Part shown: positions 1 to 13,500 of the stretch, one piece after another
How the letters are laid out: every line of letters begins with the position of its first letter
Position numbering within the stretch: position 1 is the first letter of the stretch
NCBI GenBank assembly: GCA_050084515.1
Contig: CM114275.1
Location: 19,654,001-19,718,000, forward strand
Length of the DNA: 64,000 nucleotides
Reading direction: 5' to 3'
Origin: Blasia pusilla
Taxonomy: Eukaryota; Marchantiophyta; Marchantiopsida; Blasiales
Translations under genes and position numbers: made by a program
The notes under the pieces: model-generated
The model's input: the letters and a program-made list of their open reading frames with translations, nothing else
Told to the model about the DNA's origin: nothing
Databases searched by the model: none

Positions 1-136
1 TTAATCTTAAACTTTAAATAGTACTGGACACCAATCGATAAACGCAAGCCATAGCAAATATGTCTTTGTACTAGCCTCAAAAGGAGAGAAGAGAGCAAAC
101 TGACAACAGTCGTTCTCAACTCTTGCAATTTTGCAG

Positions 137-3100
137 AGTTTCTGTCCGATGTAATGCACGGAGAAGGAGACGTAATAGGAAATCTCAGCGCCTTGGGATA
201 CCACGTTCATCATCATCAGGTGGGACATTGTGGGATGGAAACGTTGATGGGGCAGTAGCCAACATTTCCCATTTCATTTCCTTTGGTTGAGATGTTCAAA
301 AGTGCTTGTTAATTGAGATCAAGATGCAGTCACGTCTGCAAATTATCTCTTTGTTTTCTGACTGTGGACACGGGTTTGGTTTCAGGTTCCCTTGGCAGAT
401 TATGATTTTGCGATAGCGGATCTGGTTGAAGATCTTCAAGATGGTGTTCGTCTTTGCCGTTTAGTCCAATTACTAGCAGCCAATGACACTTTCTTTTTGG
501 AGGTACGTTTTGAACTGATAGAAACTCTATCTACGCATCTGGAGTTCTTATAGGAGCTCTGGTTCCATTTTTATGAATGTTTCCTGAGGTGTTATGTTTA
601 TAAAGTAATTAAAAAGGAGGTAGAGGGTTACAATCAAGGCGCTGATTACGTCAAGAGAGTATCAAACCGTCACATTCTAATTGAAAGATAATTCTCGGTG
701 ATTTGGTGACAGATTACACGGTTAGTTTGCTTTCACAACATCTTAGCAATTCTAGCAGGCATCACTCCCTCTTCTTTACAGAAGATAATTTATCAGTGAT
801 GAGTAGCTGGTCATTCGAAGGTATTTATAAATACATGACAAGAAGTCGACGGAAATACTAAATGAAGGCTGTACTTCTTATAAGTTTGTGAGAACACTTA
901 CCTCACTGGTGGTGTAGAATAAGAGGTGGCAAATATAATGAAGTGAACTGGAGTAATCCTGGGAACTGTAAGGACGATAAAGATGGCAAGCCACAACGTA
1001 AGATTGTGTTGAATTGCTAGAAAGAATGTCATGAAATATGAAAAGATCAGAGACAGGCAATGATAGTCCGAAGATGCATCCAAGGGAAGAGAAAGAGCCC
1101 AAGGAGGAGATGCCGATGGATCAAGGCGATTCATTTATCATGTATAAAATGGAGCTATTCTCAGGTTGGGAAAGTGCGGTTTGCACTACTTTTCCTTCTT
1201 GAAGACTATTTCTATCCCTCTAAATATTACAAAATCTTGTAGTGGTCTCTTTTCATTCCATGGAAATTGACGCACACATATACACACCCTCACCAGGACT
1301 AGAGAATCTCTACTTAAGGTCTAACAGAATGCCAGCAGTTAGTGTCCATGTTTGTCACTGGAAATGAATCCAGTTCTTTTGTCAAGCTGCGACCCAACTC
1401 TTGATTGAAGATTGAAAGTAGTACCTGGACAAACATTTCACTTTCTCTCCCAAATATTAAACTGGGCCTTTTTAACCAATTCTCCTTTTACTTACAGCAC
1501 ATCCAAGTTCCTTCTAATGGGAGGAAAAGGCAGCTGCACAACTGCCAAATTGCTCTTGAAAGTTTGGCACAGGCAGGTGTACCTCTGGAGGATGAGGAGG
1601 GTTGCAGTATAAGTGCAGAAGATATTGTGGGTGGGAACAGAGAAAAAGTCTTTCCACTTCTTTGGAATATCATGGTCCACTTGCAGGTATCCTCCATCTG
1701 CCTCTAGTTTGGATTTTCCAGGTTTTGAACGTGATTCACTTGTTTATCTGCAGCTGGGTGTTTGGAAACTATGAATTTCACAAGTTATCAGCGATCTTGA
1801 TGAAGTGATATTTTGATGGAAACAGATACCATTGCTGGTGAGCAGGCCAAGGCTTTGCCAAGAGATTGCTTCACTTCAGGGAACAGAAGGGGGCTTTGCA
1901 CTGGTGAGAGTTGTTCCCCTAGTCATGAATTTGTAGCATTAATTTTCAGTCAAGTTCTGATTTCTCATTTCTTTTTATGCACAGGTCACAAGATGGATTG
2001 GTCCAAGCCTTTAGAACCGATTACAAAAATTACTTCAGAAAATTCTGTGTGGCATCCCCACTTTGAAGATTGTGTTACATTTATGTTTTTTCCTAACCTG
2101 TAAAACTCCTGCTTGGATGGCAGGGACTAAACATCGGTACCGTAGAGCTTCTTTTGAAGTGGACTCAGGCGGGTGTTCTGTCCATTTGGCTCATACAAGT
2201 TTAGCAACAGCTATTGTTCGTGCCGCCCGTTTCAATTTTCCCATCTCACGTGTCATCTGGCGGTGTATGGCCTGTTCATTGTTACGTTATCTAGATATGC
2301 GGAAAGGGTCAAGGTTTCTGTGGTTTAGTTACTATTATACAGTGGGTTTGCGGAGATGTATAATTGTCTCTGAGTATTTGAATGAGTTCTTTCAAGCCTG
2401 AAGCGCTTGTAAGTAACCCGAAGAAGGAAGACAATCATTTGGCTCGTCAGTGTACAGAGTATATCTAAACCAAAAGCTGTTCGACCAGTGATCGATATGC
2501 TTACATGATTAAGTAGGTTGGAATTGAATTAACATCACAGTAAGATCGTATGGACGCCTTCAACTTCCTGTCTACTGGAAAGTGTATCTCCAATACCTCA
2601 AGTTCATGTTCGTTTATTTGCAGGTTACTTGCATGATCTCTGGTAATCTTAATATCCGCAATTTCAAAACATCGTTTGCTGATGGGCAAGCACTTTGCTA
2701 TATCATAAACTTCTACCTGCCGCTCTTCTTACCTCAAAAGGCTGTCCTCCGCCCCAGCTTTCAATCAAATCTGCAGCAGGTAAAATTTCCTATTTGCCAG
2801 AGAGGTTTCCTTCTTTTGTTGCCTTAAACGTGTGGCCTCGTGGATAATGTTGATGCTTCAGTTGGTGAGCTGAAGAATTATTTAATTCTCATTCATGTTT
2901 CCAACCGATGACTTTTGAACTTTCATGACAAATGACATTGATGCTCTAGATGAAGAGCGTTATGTAAATTTTGTCTCAATATTCATCTTTCTCCGATAGT
3001 CAAGAAAAAGTAATTATCGGGAGGATATGCAGGTGCAATATGACGATACACCGGATATCAAGGGAGCATTATCGGCGGCCTACAAGAAGGCCGTTGCTCA

Positions 3101-6100
3101 TAACTTTGGCTTGGTTCAGGAGGTGATTCGCAAGATTGGTAGTATCCCAGAGGTAGGAGAGACTCCTCCCAGAGGTGCAAGATTGACTGGATTTCTTACT
3201 AAGATCGTGGAAAGTATCTCGTAGGATAAAGACTACGTCAGAGGACCTCGGATGATGATTTTCAGCAACTTTTTTAGCTCTTTGTGCAGATTAACAGCGA
3301 CTCACAATAAACAGCGCCAGCGTGTTTTTAGTTCTCTTCACTGGGAGAGAGAATCCGATGTTCCATGTTCATGAGGTGTTTGTTTGTAATTCAGGTGCTG
3401 CAGCTGGTGGACTTACTGGGTGACCCTGGCATGAGCGAGAGGAATATCATAATTTTCGTGGCTTTTTTGTGCTCGAAGCTCTTGAAAGACAGGCCGCTGG
3501 TAAAGTAGATCCTTCAGACGTTCTATGCAAAAGCTCAGAAACGTGGTCTCCGTTTACGGGGACCATGTGCAGCGACTGGCATCGTATGTATGCATCGTTG
3601 GTGATTTCCGTTTAGGGTTTATTAAGATTGAGCTTTCTGGTTCATATGATTCTGAACGTTTCCTTCAACTTTATAGGATCTCCAGCTACAAAAAAGAAGG
3701 AATTCATTCGACTGGGACACTGAAATAAATCATCACTTGCCGGCTGATGATCCTGGGCTTTGTTCATATTCTTCTCAATGCAGTCTTGAATGTAAGATTT
3801 CAATTGCATTATTAGCCGTTTGGTCTTATTTTCTGTAATCAAATTGAACAACTTCCTATGTCGTTTTTTGCTCGCTGGTCTCATCTATTATCACATGCTT
3901 ATCACTGCCAACTTTGTTTGGCTTCGGGACCACTGTCTGCACGAATATAAAAGTCCACGTGTTGTGGCCGCAACGTTGATACAGAGCTTATGATTAAATT
4001 ATTGTAATCGGTGGTTTTCCTGATGCAGCTGAATCTCCTAGTGGATTCAACCGTTCTTACACTGTTTCATGGACCAAATGCGAGGCACCCAGCAGCACTC
4101 TCCAACCTGTACTGTGTGGCCACACTGAGTTGAATGGCTTACCTCAAGCACATTATAGCGAGTCAACTCTGAGAAAAATTTGCAAACTCCAGGCTTGGTG
4201 GCGGAGTCGTCAGGCTCGGGTACAATTCTTAACTCAAAAGAGAGCAGTGCAGAAAATAGAGAGGCGATGGCTCAGCTTTAAAAAGGAAGCTGTAAATTTA
4301 CAGCACTACTCTGGTTCGAAGATCCAGGCCTATTGGCAGGGATTCCTGTCTAGGCAAATGTGCAAGAGTTGGACAGGGACTGTACTAATCTTCGGAAGGT
4401 TCGAGGAGAGGGAGAACGCTGCACTAGTGATTCAGAGAAGATGGCGCACATTCAGAGAAGAGGCTGCGAATTTACAATACCACTGTGCGTCGAAGATTCA
4501 GGCGCACTGGCGGGGCTTTTTGTTGAGGCAAATGTTCAAGAGATGGAAAGCAGCTACTTTGATGTCTTGGAGTTCTCAGGAGAGAGAGCGTGCCGCACAA
4601 ATCATTCAATCATATTTTCGAGCTTGGGTCGGGAAGAGAAGGTATCTCATGACTGTCAGCAAGATGTGTAAGATTCAGGCCTTTTGGTGGGCGCGGGAAG
4701 CTCGCGGGAACTTTTTGATACAGTGGAAAGCTGTGCAGATGATTGAATCATGGTGGCTGCGACTTCTAGCCCGGAGAAAACATTGCGCGGCTGCCCAGTT
4801 CATCCAGGACAACTGGCGACGTTATCTGGCTAGGCGAAATTTGAGTCAGCAAATTGCTGAATATAACCTCCGCGAGGAAGCAGCCGTAACCATTCAGATT
4901 CACGTTCGAATTTGGCTAAAGAAGCGAGAATTCCAGACCAGAGCAAATCAAATTGTTAAAATTCAAGCTTACTGGAGGGGTAGGATGACCCGATTGCGGG
5001 TCATGGGAGAGGTTTTCTACACAAGATTCAATCATGTAATCAAACTTCAAGCCTTTTGGAGGGCTCGAATAGGGAGAAAGCGGTTTACAGAGAAAAAACA
5101 AGCTGTGAACTTAATCCAGAGGCACTGGCGTGATTTCCTAGCGCGTCGAAGGAATCTTGCTGCAACATTGATTCAAGCCGGATGGAGGGGTCTCGAGGTT
5201 CGACGGAAGTTTTCCAAATGGAGAGCGAACGCGATAACCATCCAAAGCTATTACCGTGGTCGCATAGACAGGACGTGGTTCATACGCCTCAAGGAGACCG
5301 TGATCAGACTTCAAGGTTGTTACCGGGCCTATCGGCAAAAGAGATGCTATCAAGCAGCTGTAGACGCTATCTGCAAACTTCAAGCATTCTGGCGGGCTCG
5401 TACTGGTCGGAATTTGTTCCTTATTCAAAAGACTGCCTCGAAAACGATTCAATTCCAATGGCGAGCTTTCTTATCTCGTAGAAGGGAGGTCAAAGCAACG
5501 AAGATCCAAGCGAAATGGCGCGGTTACCTCGTAAGAAAAGCTTTGAAACAGAAAACAGAAGCAGCGTGTCTCATCCAGGAGTGGTTTCGTTGTTTGCAAC
5601 GAAGGTCGAATTTCGTAAGTTACCGGAAGGCTGCTTTTGTTATCCAGGCTCATTATCGAGCCTACATTAGAAGAAGAAATCAAGAAACTATACGCCGAAT
5701 CTGTACAATCCAGGCTATTTGGCGGGCTTGCAAGGGCCGCCGACAGTTTCTGGAGCAAAGACTGGCCGTAGTACTCATTCAAAGACGTTATCGAGCCCAC
5801 AGTCGAAGACGTCTGGAAAGACAACTTCTTAGCGTCTGCAAAATACAGGCGTGGTGGCGAGGGTTGAAAGTCCGTCGATTGTTACTGGAGCAACGAAGAG
5901 CTTCTCAATTCATTGAAGATCGAAGTGGAGCCTCTAATGAAAGAAGATTGGAGAGAACTGTGTGTCAAGTCCAGGCAATTTGGCGTGCTAAGAAGATCCG
6001 CCAGCATTTTCTGCTTCAAAGGAAAGCCACCGCAATTGTCCAGGTCCAGTATCGTGCTTACATCCAAGGACGAAAAGCGAGTATTCTGGGAAAGGTGTGC

Positions 6101-9100
6101 AAAATTCAGGCGATTTGGCGGGGTTACAAGGTTCGTCAACAATTCTTGACGCGCCGAAAAGCTGCCGAAGTCATTCAGGCACATTATCGAGCCTACATTC
6201 AACGCAGAGATCAATTCTCTATGCGTAGATTATGCCGAGTCCAAGCCGTCTGGAGGTCTAACAATGCCCGCCGACAGTTCTTGAAACAGAGAAATTCTGT
6301 GCTTCGGATTCAGTCAGCATGGCGAAGATTTATCACTTCCAAAAGGCATTACTCCGCTGTCAAAATCCAAGCCATGTGGCGGTGCTACTCATCAAGGCGA
6401 GTATACTGGAGAAGGAAGGCTGCCGCTGCACTCATCCAGAGTTGGTTCAGGTGCCACAAACAAAGGAGAAATTATTCAAAGCTCAAAACAGCTGTGTTGA
6501 TCATTCAGGTTCATGTCAAAGGATGGAATCAAAGAAGAGCTTACCGACATATTGTCGACGGAAAATGCAAATTCCAAGCCCTATACAGAGCTCGTAAAGC
6601 CTTGAGTAAATTAGTGAAAGAAAGGAATGTCATCCCGATGATTCAAGTGACTCGGGATCAGCATTCTGCTCAATTAGGACACCAAGCAGCTGTTCACATT
6701 CAAGCGACGTGGAGAGGATTTCTAGTCAGAAAAATGATTTCTACGTGGAAAGTGGCTTGCATGCAGATCCAGAAACAATGTCGCGTCTATATTCACAAGA
6801 GGAACTACTGCAATGCCACCTCCCGAGCTGTATCCAGTGCCACCTTCCGACGCCCTAGGGTAGAGGCATACGACGTTGGAATCACCAGATTTCAAGCTCT
6901 TGTTCGAGGACATATTCTTCGACGCAGACTTCGAAGACTCAATTCGGCTGCAAGCCAAATTCAATTTGCTTTCCGGGCTTGGTGTGCAAGCAGACTGTTG
7001 GCAGTTGGAGATCAAACGACCTCGCTTCAACTCACGACTGTTAAGATGACTCAGGCTGACAAATCTGAGAATGGGAGATGTCATGATGAGGTGAGTATTA
7101 GGGACACATTGTCCACTTGTTCTTTTGTTGAATTTTTGTGCCGAATTGTTGTGGGTTTTCTTCTAGATCTCTAAGATGTCCAACGATGGTGAAACTGCAG
7201 GCATCACAAATCCTTCATGTTGCTGCTCGTGGAGGGCTTCAAAGTCCGTATTCCAACGCTTCATTGGGTGAGGAAGTCGTTGTGGACTCCCGACCAGAAA
7301 TGAGAGAGAAAGAACTGCGCTCTGTGGTTTTCCTCCAAGCGATGTTCCGAGGTGCCTCCGCCAGACGTCGCAGGCGGAGCTGGAGATCTTCTGCCCGAAG
7401 ACTCAGCGTACAGGAGTTGGGCCAGCTATTATCTGCAGGAGGAATATCCTCAGCCGCGGTAAAAGATTTGATCTGCTCGGGGATCGGTTCGCAATCCGCC
7501 CTCTGTAATGAAGTTTTGGCAGCCAATATGATACAAGCCTACTGGAGGGGCCATCTTGTCAGAAAACACCTGAGCTTTGAAAAGAGTAGCGTGGATATTC
7601 GCAATGGGCAGAAACAAAATTTCGTCATTCAAGTAGTTCAGAGAGAATTTAGCCAGCTGGAGCTCGATGCTGCCCAGACTATATTTACGTGGTTCAGATT
7701 CTTTAAAGATCGGTCGTTCTATTTGAGGCTTAGACGGTGCACAGTTATAATCCAAAGGCGTGTCCGTGGATGGATCGGCCGCTCTAAGTTCTTAAAAATT
7801 AGAAGTTCCATCATTACTCTTCAGGTGAGCGTCACTTTTTCTTCCCATCATCATTGTCGCTAATTTTTCGGTCTCGTCTCCGGTTTTCATTCTCATGACA
7901 TTGCTTTCTTCCTCCTTTTAGGCTCATTGGAGAGCGCTTTTAACGAGGAGAGACGTAACTCAAGTTAGCCTGCAGTTGGAACAGCTTCGGCAGCGCATGC
8001 AATGTACAGCAGCCACTGTACAAGACAGCGATCGCCTGGGCAATCGATTGACAGAAGCCCTAGCTCTTCTTCTTGGCCAAAAGACTGTTAGCGGCATCCT
8101 CAGTATTTGCCGAACTATAGGTATAAGCCTGACCCTGACTCTCCTCTACTCTGGCGCAGTTTTGGAAACAAACCACGAAATAGAGGCCTGTATCCATCGA
8201 AGAGCATGCGATCAGTCTCCGGACTGCGTCTTCTTTGACTATCCCTTCGGCTAACCCAGACGACATAGTAAGGTGATGTTTGTTTCATTGTGCTAATGCA
8301 GATGTGGCAACCCTACACTCAAGGACTTGCTGTGCACGCTTGGCGGAGGCAGGCGCAATCACCAAGATTTTGCATCTGATCCAAACGATGAATCGAAGTC
8401 CTCCGCACGAACAAGTTTTAAAGCATGCCCTATCCATTTTAACTAATCTTGCCCATTATCTGCATCTGAGAACTCTCATTGCCGAAGCTCCTGGGGCTAT
8501 CAACATCATCACTGAACAGCTGCACATGTTCCGGTAAGATCCATATTCTTTAGCGGCAACTATGCAGATGTATAGAACTACTGTCCGTTATGGTTACGTT
8601 CTCAGCATCCAAGAAGTTTGCAGCTCTAGCCGCAGATGTTTAGGAAAGTTGTTATTGAATATCAGAAACTAGAAAGCGCGGAAGGGAAGATAGAGTTCAG
8701 TGTGTCCAACTGACGTGGGGCGGGACTTGGGGTGTAGGAACAAAGAAGAAATTTTCGCACAAGCGATATCACTTTTGCAGCTGGTGTGTGAGCTTCCCAT
8801 AGGTGTTAAGGTTCTCCAAAGAGAACCTCTGGCTTTCCGCCGACTCCAGCTCGTGGCTCAATCATTAGAGCGAAAGGTTCAAGTCGAGAAGAGGTATGAC
8901 AAGCCCAGGATATGTTTGGAATTCCGGTTTGTCGTTACATTTGATGGTTTTGAACGTGTGGCACAGCAGCACGCATACTATTTCTATGGTTGGTAAGTAG
9001 AGATGTTTCCACAGGTGAACGGCTTTATGTTATATAGATATCAGATCTTCGCAACTCATGGTCTCTTTAGATATTTAGGAGGGATGTGGATGTTTTACCA

Positions 9101-9488
9101 TGGAACTGTTGTCTAGAGTCAGTAGATCTGTACTATTGTCATTCCCCCACTCGTCCCCTTCTCTAAGACGTTCTGTACTGGATAAAATTTGAATGGCAGG
9201 AATCTGGACAGGCTTCCTCCTTCCACGACTGCTGTACAGAGGAAACTAGTTGAAAAGAGGTTCAGCGAAGTAAGCTCCCAATTCTTATCCCTCATGTCAC
9301 TCTTGAAGGAGATCTCTAAACTAGATCTCTTCCTGAAGACTACCACGCCTGTGCGTGCACTTCCTGTAAGCTCTTCAAGACGAATCAGCTCAAGCTGTCG
9401 ACGACCTCTTGCCAAGCAATTGAATCGTGCACCTCTCACTCCCTTCCAAGTTACACCCGTATTCTCCTTCCAAGACAGATCCAATTAA
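137..9488 (+). CDS. ASPM: Abnormal spindle-like (ASPM) protein, 5'-partial, multi-exon
   Basis: Spindle-pole/microtubule protein of the ASPM family. Exons read by splice sites and phase: 137-219, 386-502, 1498-1686, 1826-1903, 2624-2779, 3033-3152, 3395-3499, 3677-3791, 4029-7090, 7201-7824, 7922-8120, 8302-8533, 8738-8893, 9200-9488 (stop TAA). Junction phases agree except between 1903 and 2624, where one exon (expected to end near a WIQ motif) could not be found. The first exons give FLSDVMHGEGDV and LVEDLQDGVRLCRLVQLL (calponin-homology 1). The exon at 2624 gives NFKTSFADGQALCYIINFY (CH2). Then follow the IQ array and an armadillo-like tail. About 1,840 residues are in the window. The N-terminal ASH-type domain must lie upstream of base 1. 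The family and order are secure; the first acceptor and the missing exon are not. Confidence 0.9.
4029..7090 (+). other. ASPM IQ-motif array in one long exon
   Basis: A single 3,062-base exon carries about 40 IQ-like calmodulin/light-chain-binding motifs, of the pattern IQAxWRGxxxRRxF, at spacings of roughly 20-30 residues. Repeats often come in pairs: one beginning CKIQA or CKLQA, then one beginning AAxxIQ. About five more lie in the next exons (for example NMIQAYWRGHLVRK). Some repeats have lost the core glutamine (IE for IQ near 5910-5930). Shadow frames over this exon are long because the repeats bias codon use, and they are not genes. Confidence 0.9.
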
Positions 9489-10780
9489 AGATCCTTAGTG
9501 TGGTCGGGGTCATGAAAGCTTGAAAGAGAGCCGTGCATTTTCTGTAATTTATTGGCGTTGCATTCACGTCTCGAGACTGTCGGACTCGATCATGGTGCAA
9601 TAGCTAGAAACTGTATATTACTCTGCTGTTCCGTATTGAATCACAACCGTCACAGGCTTAGGCAGGTGTCCGGGTCGGGAAACTTACCACTTGGAAATTG
9701 TAAAATTCTTCCACATTTTGACTAAAGAAATCTCCGTTACGATCCACGCGTACTTGGTTTCACACGGTTATTCCCACTGCACGTTTTAAATGATTGTACT
9801 CTCCCCGCTACCAGGGCTCAGGGCTTTCCCGTGAACTCCCTAGGAGTTAAGGTGAAGCGTCGTCCATGTCTGACCGGTAACGGGTTGCTGGTGACCTTTT
9901 TCTGAGCGAATGCTGCCCCTAAACAATCTACGGGAACTCGTCCTACACGAAGTCCTGCCAAGTGCCAACTCGATCCATTCATTCTGTCCCCATAAATCCA
10001 TCGGTCGATAGACGGACGGCTCGCATCTTTGTGACGGCTTCGGGGATTGCGCCAGGACCACGATCGACTCTCGGCGTATCGCTATCGGGCCGGCCGATTT
10101 CGCCGATTGACGTTTCGCCCTCGTGATTCGCGACGTGTGACTCTCGGGAGGTGGGGAGGGTAGATGGGTGGCGTAGTCGCGTGGATTCTTGTTATGAATG
10201 TGAAGACTCCGGGTCCTCGTCCTTTTGCAGGTAGGCTAATGACCCGACTCAACCACAGTTATCGAAAGTCCACCGATAGGGATCTTCCCTATATCATCAT
10301 GGCCAGTTCTCAGTTACCTCGCTCATTGTATCGTGTGCGCTGTCAACCCCACCCACAGGAACGTTCCATACGCCATCATGACCGGTGGTCGTTGGGAGGT
10401 GCGCGTTGTGTCGTCACTCTCGCGTTCTGTAGACCGGCGCACTTCCCCGGCCCCCTTTCCGTGCGTCCTTCCGTGTGTCGCGGGATTATCGATGTCCAGC
10501 ATCAATGGCACGGCGTCGCAGAAAGAACGTCTACGAGAGTCCGGTGAAAATCCGGTGGCTAGTTTTCGGCATTCATACTAACACCTGAACGGACGAGTAA
10601 ACCAGGGTGTAGGTCGCCGGTCCCATTCTGAGATGAAACAATGGTCCATGGGCGAAAATCTATGTTCACACAATGGGTAGCGCTAGTGTAATTCAACCTG
10701 ACCTATACCTTTCCTATGTGCATTGCCGCAAAAGCTTTTTCGATATTGATCGACATGTGCCTCTCAATACCTTACTATGG
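9489..10780. other. CpG-rich intergenic stretch downstream of ASPM
   Basis: No supported gene. The first 300 bases are presumably the ASPM 3' UTR. From about 9820 to 10640 the sequence becomes clearly CpG-rich (many CG, CCGG and TCG words), unlike the transposon DNA that follows. The longest open frame here (10164-10547) has no recognisable domain and composition-driven codon use. It could be the promoter or first exon of a gene destroyed by the transposon insertion at about 10.8 kb, or a piece of an older element. Confidence 0.4.
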
Positions 10781-10828
10781 AGCACATAATACTGCAATAC
10801 CAATACATTTTCGTATTTCTATTTCTTA

Positions 10829-11787
10829 GTGGAAGGTCTTATGAGGCCGAACGTATGGTGCAGTGCTTGCGGAAACCAAGGGCATACTGCCCAAGAGTGT
10901 CACCTTCAAAGAGATCTACGTTGGATCCAAGAAGACCGAACTACAAAGAAGGATGGTATGAAGCCGAACAATGGGAAGGTTGTTATGCAATTCAGGCCAT
11001 GCCAGCCCCTAATCCCGGACGGAATTGGATCCCAAGGTATGTGCCTCCGGAATACGGGGAATAGAGACCCTTGAGACAGATTATGGGTCCAACGGCCTTC
11101 ACGCCAACGATAAAAAGAAACTGCTGCTACAATTGTGGGGCAGCCGACCACTAGGCCAACAATTGCCCAAACCCCAAGAGGCCAGTAGGACTCAATCCTT
11201 TGTGCGGGAATTGCAAGAAGGGCGGGCACACTACAGTGGAGTGCCCGGAACCCAAGGTTCCGCGATTGTTGGTCAAGTATGTGACAACCCCAGCAGCACA
11301 AGCAAAGTCCAAGAATGAAGTAAACGTTCAACTCGTCCGAGTGGAGGAGTCCGATAGAAAGGCACCCGACGAATCCTCGGAGTGGCCCAAGGATCCCCTG
11401 AATGAAGCCCTCGCCGTCACCACGAGGTCAAAGACCAAGACCTCTGAGACAACCAAGACAAGAGTGGGGTCTTCGTCTTCGCATGAAGTCAAAGACTCGA
11501 AGAAGAAAAGAATGGACACCTTCCGAGTAGGGAAGGCCATTCTCAAAGGAGATGTGGACCCGGCCTTTGACCGAAGTCATCCCAAGTACTTTCATCAAGA
11601 TGTCGAGGACCAAGTTCGTGCTCAAGTGCGCCAAGACCGAGCCCAAGAACCGGTGTCACAACAGATAGCAGAAAGACCAAGGGCAGAAAAAGCGCTAGCA
11701 ATACAAGCCACAGTGACCTCGCCGCTGGTTTTGGAAGCATATGATTTACTCAGGGACTTGGCATCAATGCCAGTGAATATCACCTAA
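10829..11787 (+). pseudogene. Gag (nucleocapsid part) of gypsy 1, three CCHC zinc knuckles
   Basis: Three CX2CX4HX4C knuckles occur within 400 bases: CSACGNQGHTAQEC (about 10859-10900), CYNCGAADH then a stop then ANNC (about 11123-11165), and CGNCKKGGHTTVEC (about 11199-11243). The first two and the third lie in different frames, so at least one frameshift separates them. A charged, lysine- and serine-rich linker follows to a stop at 11787. Nucleocapsid knuckles bind the element's RNA during packaging. The capsid part is missing upstream. Confidence 0.8.
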
Positions 11788-11796
11788 TTACAATTT

Positions 11797-12290
11797 TTGA
11801 TGGATAACCCAGTCTACGGAAAGATTTTGCAACAGTGGAAGGTGAGCCGGAGAAAACACAAGAAGTCCCCAAAGAGTCTACCGGTAGTGGATTTATTTCG
11901 TATTGAAGTGGAAGATTTGGGAGCCCCAGAAGTAGAAGTCGAGATCAATGGACAAACCATTAAGAAAGGCCCCATTGACTCCGGGAGTGGGATCAACATT
12001 ATGACGGAATAGACAACCCATGCTTTGGGGTACACGAAGTACGAGCCCACCAAAAAGTATCTACAATTCGCGGATCAGTCCCAAAAGCGACCACTCAGAC
12101 ATCTCACTCAGATTCCAACGATGGTGGGGGGTGTATTATTTTTGCTGGATTACTTAGTGTTATAGCCATTGACGGCCACTGGATACCCCTTGCTGATTGA
12201 GCAACCATAGCTCTACGGTGCACAAGTGACAATCGATTGGAAAGAAGACAATTCACGTTCCAAGCCCCGGACCAATTCCCAAAAGAAATG
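11797..12290 (+). pseudogene. Aspartic protease of gypsy 1
   Basis: A retropepsin-like segment with the active-site signature PIDSGSGINIM at about 11968-12003 (family form D-S/T-G-A/S). It is preceded by a hydrophobic strand (EVEVEINGQTIKKG) typical of clan AA proteases. A stop directly after the motif (TAG at about 12010) and another near 12163 inactivate it. It lies between the gag linker and the RT, as in Ty3/gypsy polyproteins. Confidence 0.65.
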
Positions 12291-12505
12291 ATCAAGCTTT
12301 CATGGAAATCGCATCCGACTCAAGGAGAAACTCCCGCGATCGACGAGGGCTATACGTCAGTCCAAGAGGAAACAAAAGCTATTGAGTCCTCCTCTAATGT
12401 ATGTTATTTAGAGTGCTATGAAATTGACGAAGAGTCGGCGTCTAGAGGGTTTAGGAAAAGGACTACTTACAGGTCCCAATTACCAGTCATAAGTCCTTAC
12501 GACTC

Positions 12506-13500
12506 TTGGCGGATTTGTCTCATGCAGAACTCACTAAGTATAAAAATATATTGCTTGAGTACTTGGATGTCTTTGCGTATGCCATGGATGAAATGAAAGG
12601 CGTTCTCGCGAAGTATGGTGAACACCGAATCAATCTTAAATCGGGCACCGTTCCGGTGTGTATTAGGCAATACCGCCTAAATCCCAAATACTCGTTGTTA
12701 GTCAATAATGAGATTGACTAGCGTCTCGAAGCTGGAGTAATTTACCCCGTGTTGAGCAGCGAGTGGGTATCTCCCATTGTGAATGTACCAAAGAAGCAAT
12801 CTGGGAAGATCAGGGTGTACCAAGATTATCAAAAGTTGAATGCGGCCACCTTGAAGAATCATCATCCCCTACCCTTCGCCGACAGCATTCTGGACAAAGT
12901 CTCCAGCCATGAGCGTTAGACGTTCTTGGACGGGTACTCGGGATATAACCAGATATTCATTAGGGAAAAAAATCGGCCCCTCACGACATTTACCACTGAT
13001 TGGGGCACCTTCGCATATCGGGTGATGCCGTTTGGGCTATGCAACGCACCGGCGACCTTCCAGCGAATAATGATCTCAATCTTCTAGGAGTATCTTCAGA
13101 AATTCATCAAAATTTTCCTCGACGATTTTTGTATTTTCAGTTCAGAGGCGGAGCATTTTCACAAATTAAAGTTAACCTTGGCTCGATGTCGTGAAGTGCA
13201 TTTATCCCTCCATCTTGAAAAGTCATATATTGCCATGAGACAAGGTATCTTGTTGGGATACCGAGTGTCCTCCCAAGGGATTGAGGTCGACAAGGCCAAT
13301 GTGGAAATCATTGTAGCATTGGAACCCCCCACAAATCTCCGAGAACTGAGAGGCTTCCTGGGCCATGTCGGATATTATCGACGGTTTGTTAAGGATTATG
13401 CGGTTAAAACGGGAGCCCTAACCACTTTTCTCAAGAAGGTCACCGAATGGGATTGGACCCTTGCCTGCCAAGCAATGTTTGAAGAATTAAAATAAGCGCC
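12506..13500 (+). pseudogene. Reverse transcriptase of gypsy 1
   Basis: Typical Ty3/gypsy RT blocks in order: EAGVIYPVLSSEWVSPIV, then the fingers/palm block with FLDGYSGYNQIFI, the TFAYRVMPFGLCNAPATFQR block, and the catalytic FLDDF (about 13111-13130) in place of YxDD. After this come LLGYRVSSQGIEVD and LRELRGFLGHVGYYRRFVKDY, the thumb/connection region. Stops interrupt it at about 12719, 12917 and 13086. Several look like TGG or CAG codons changed to TAG. Confidence 0.85.

Noticed and set aside
4916-7084. Several 60-120 residue frames antisense to the ASPM IQ exon
   Set aside because: Shadows of the repeat-biased coding strand.
10164-10547. 127-residue open frame on the + strand
   Set aside because: CpG-rich composition alone keeps it open; no domain, and no splice or start context to support it.
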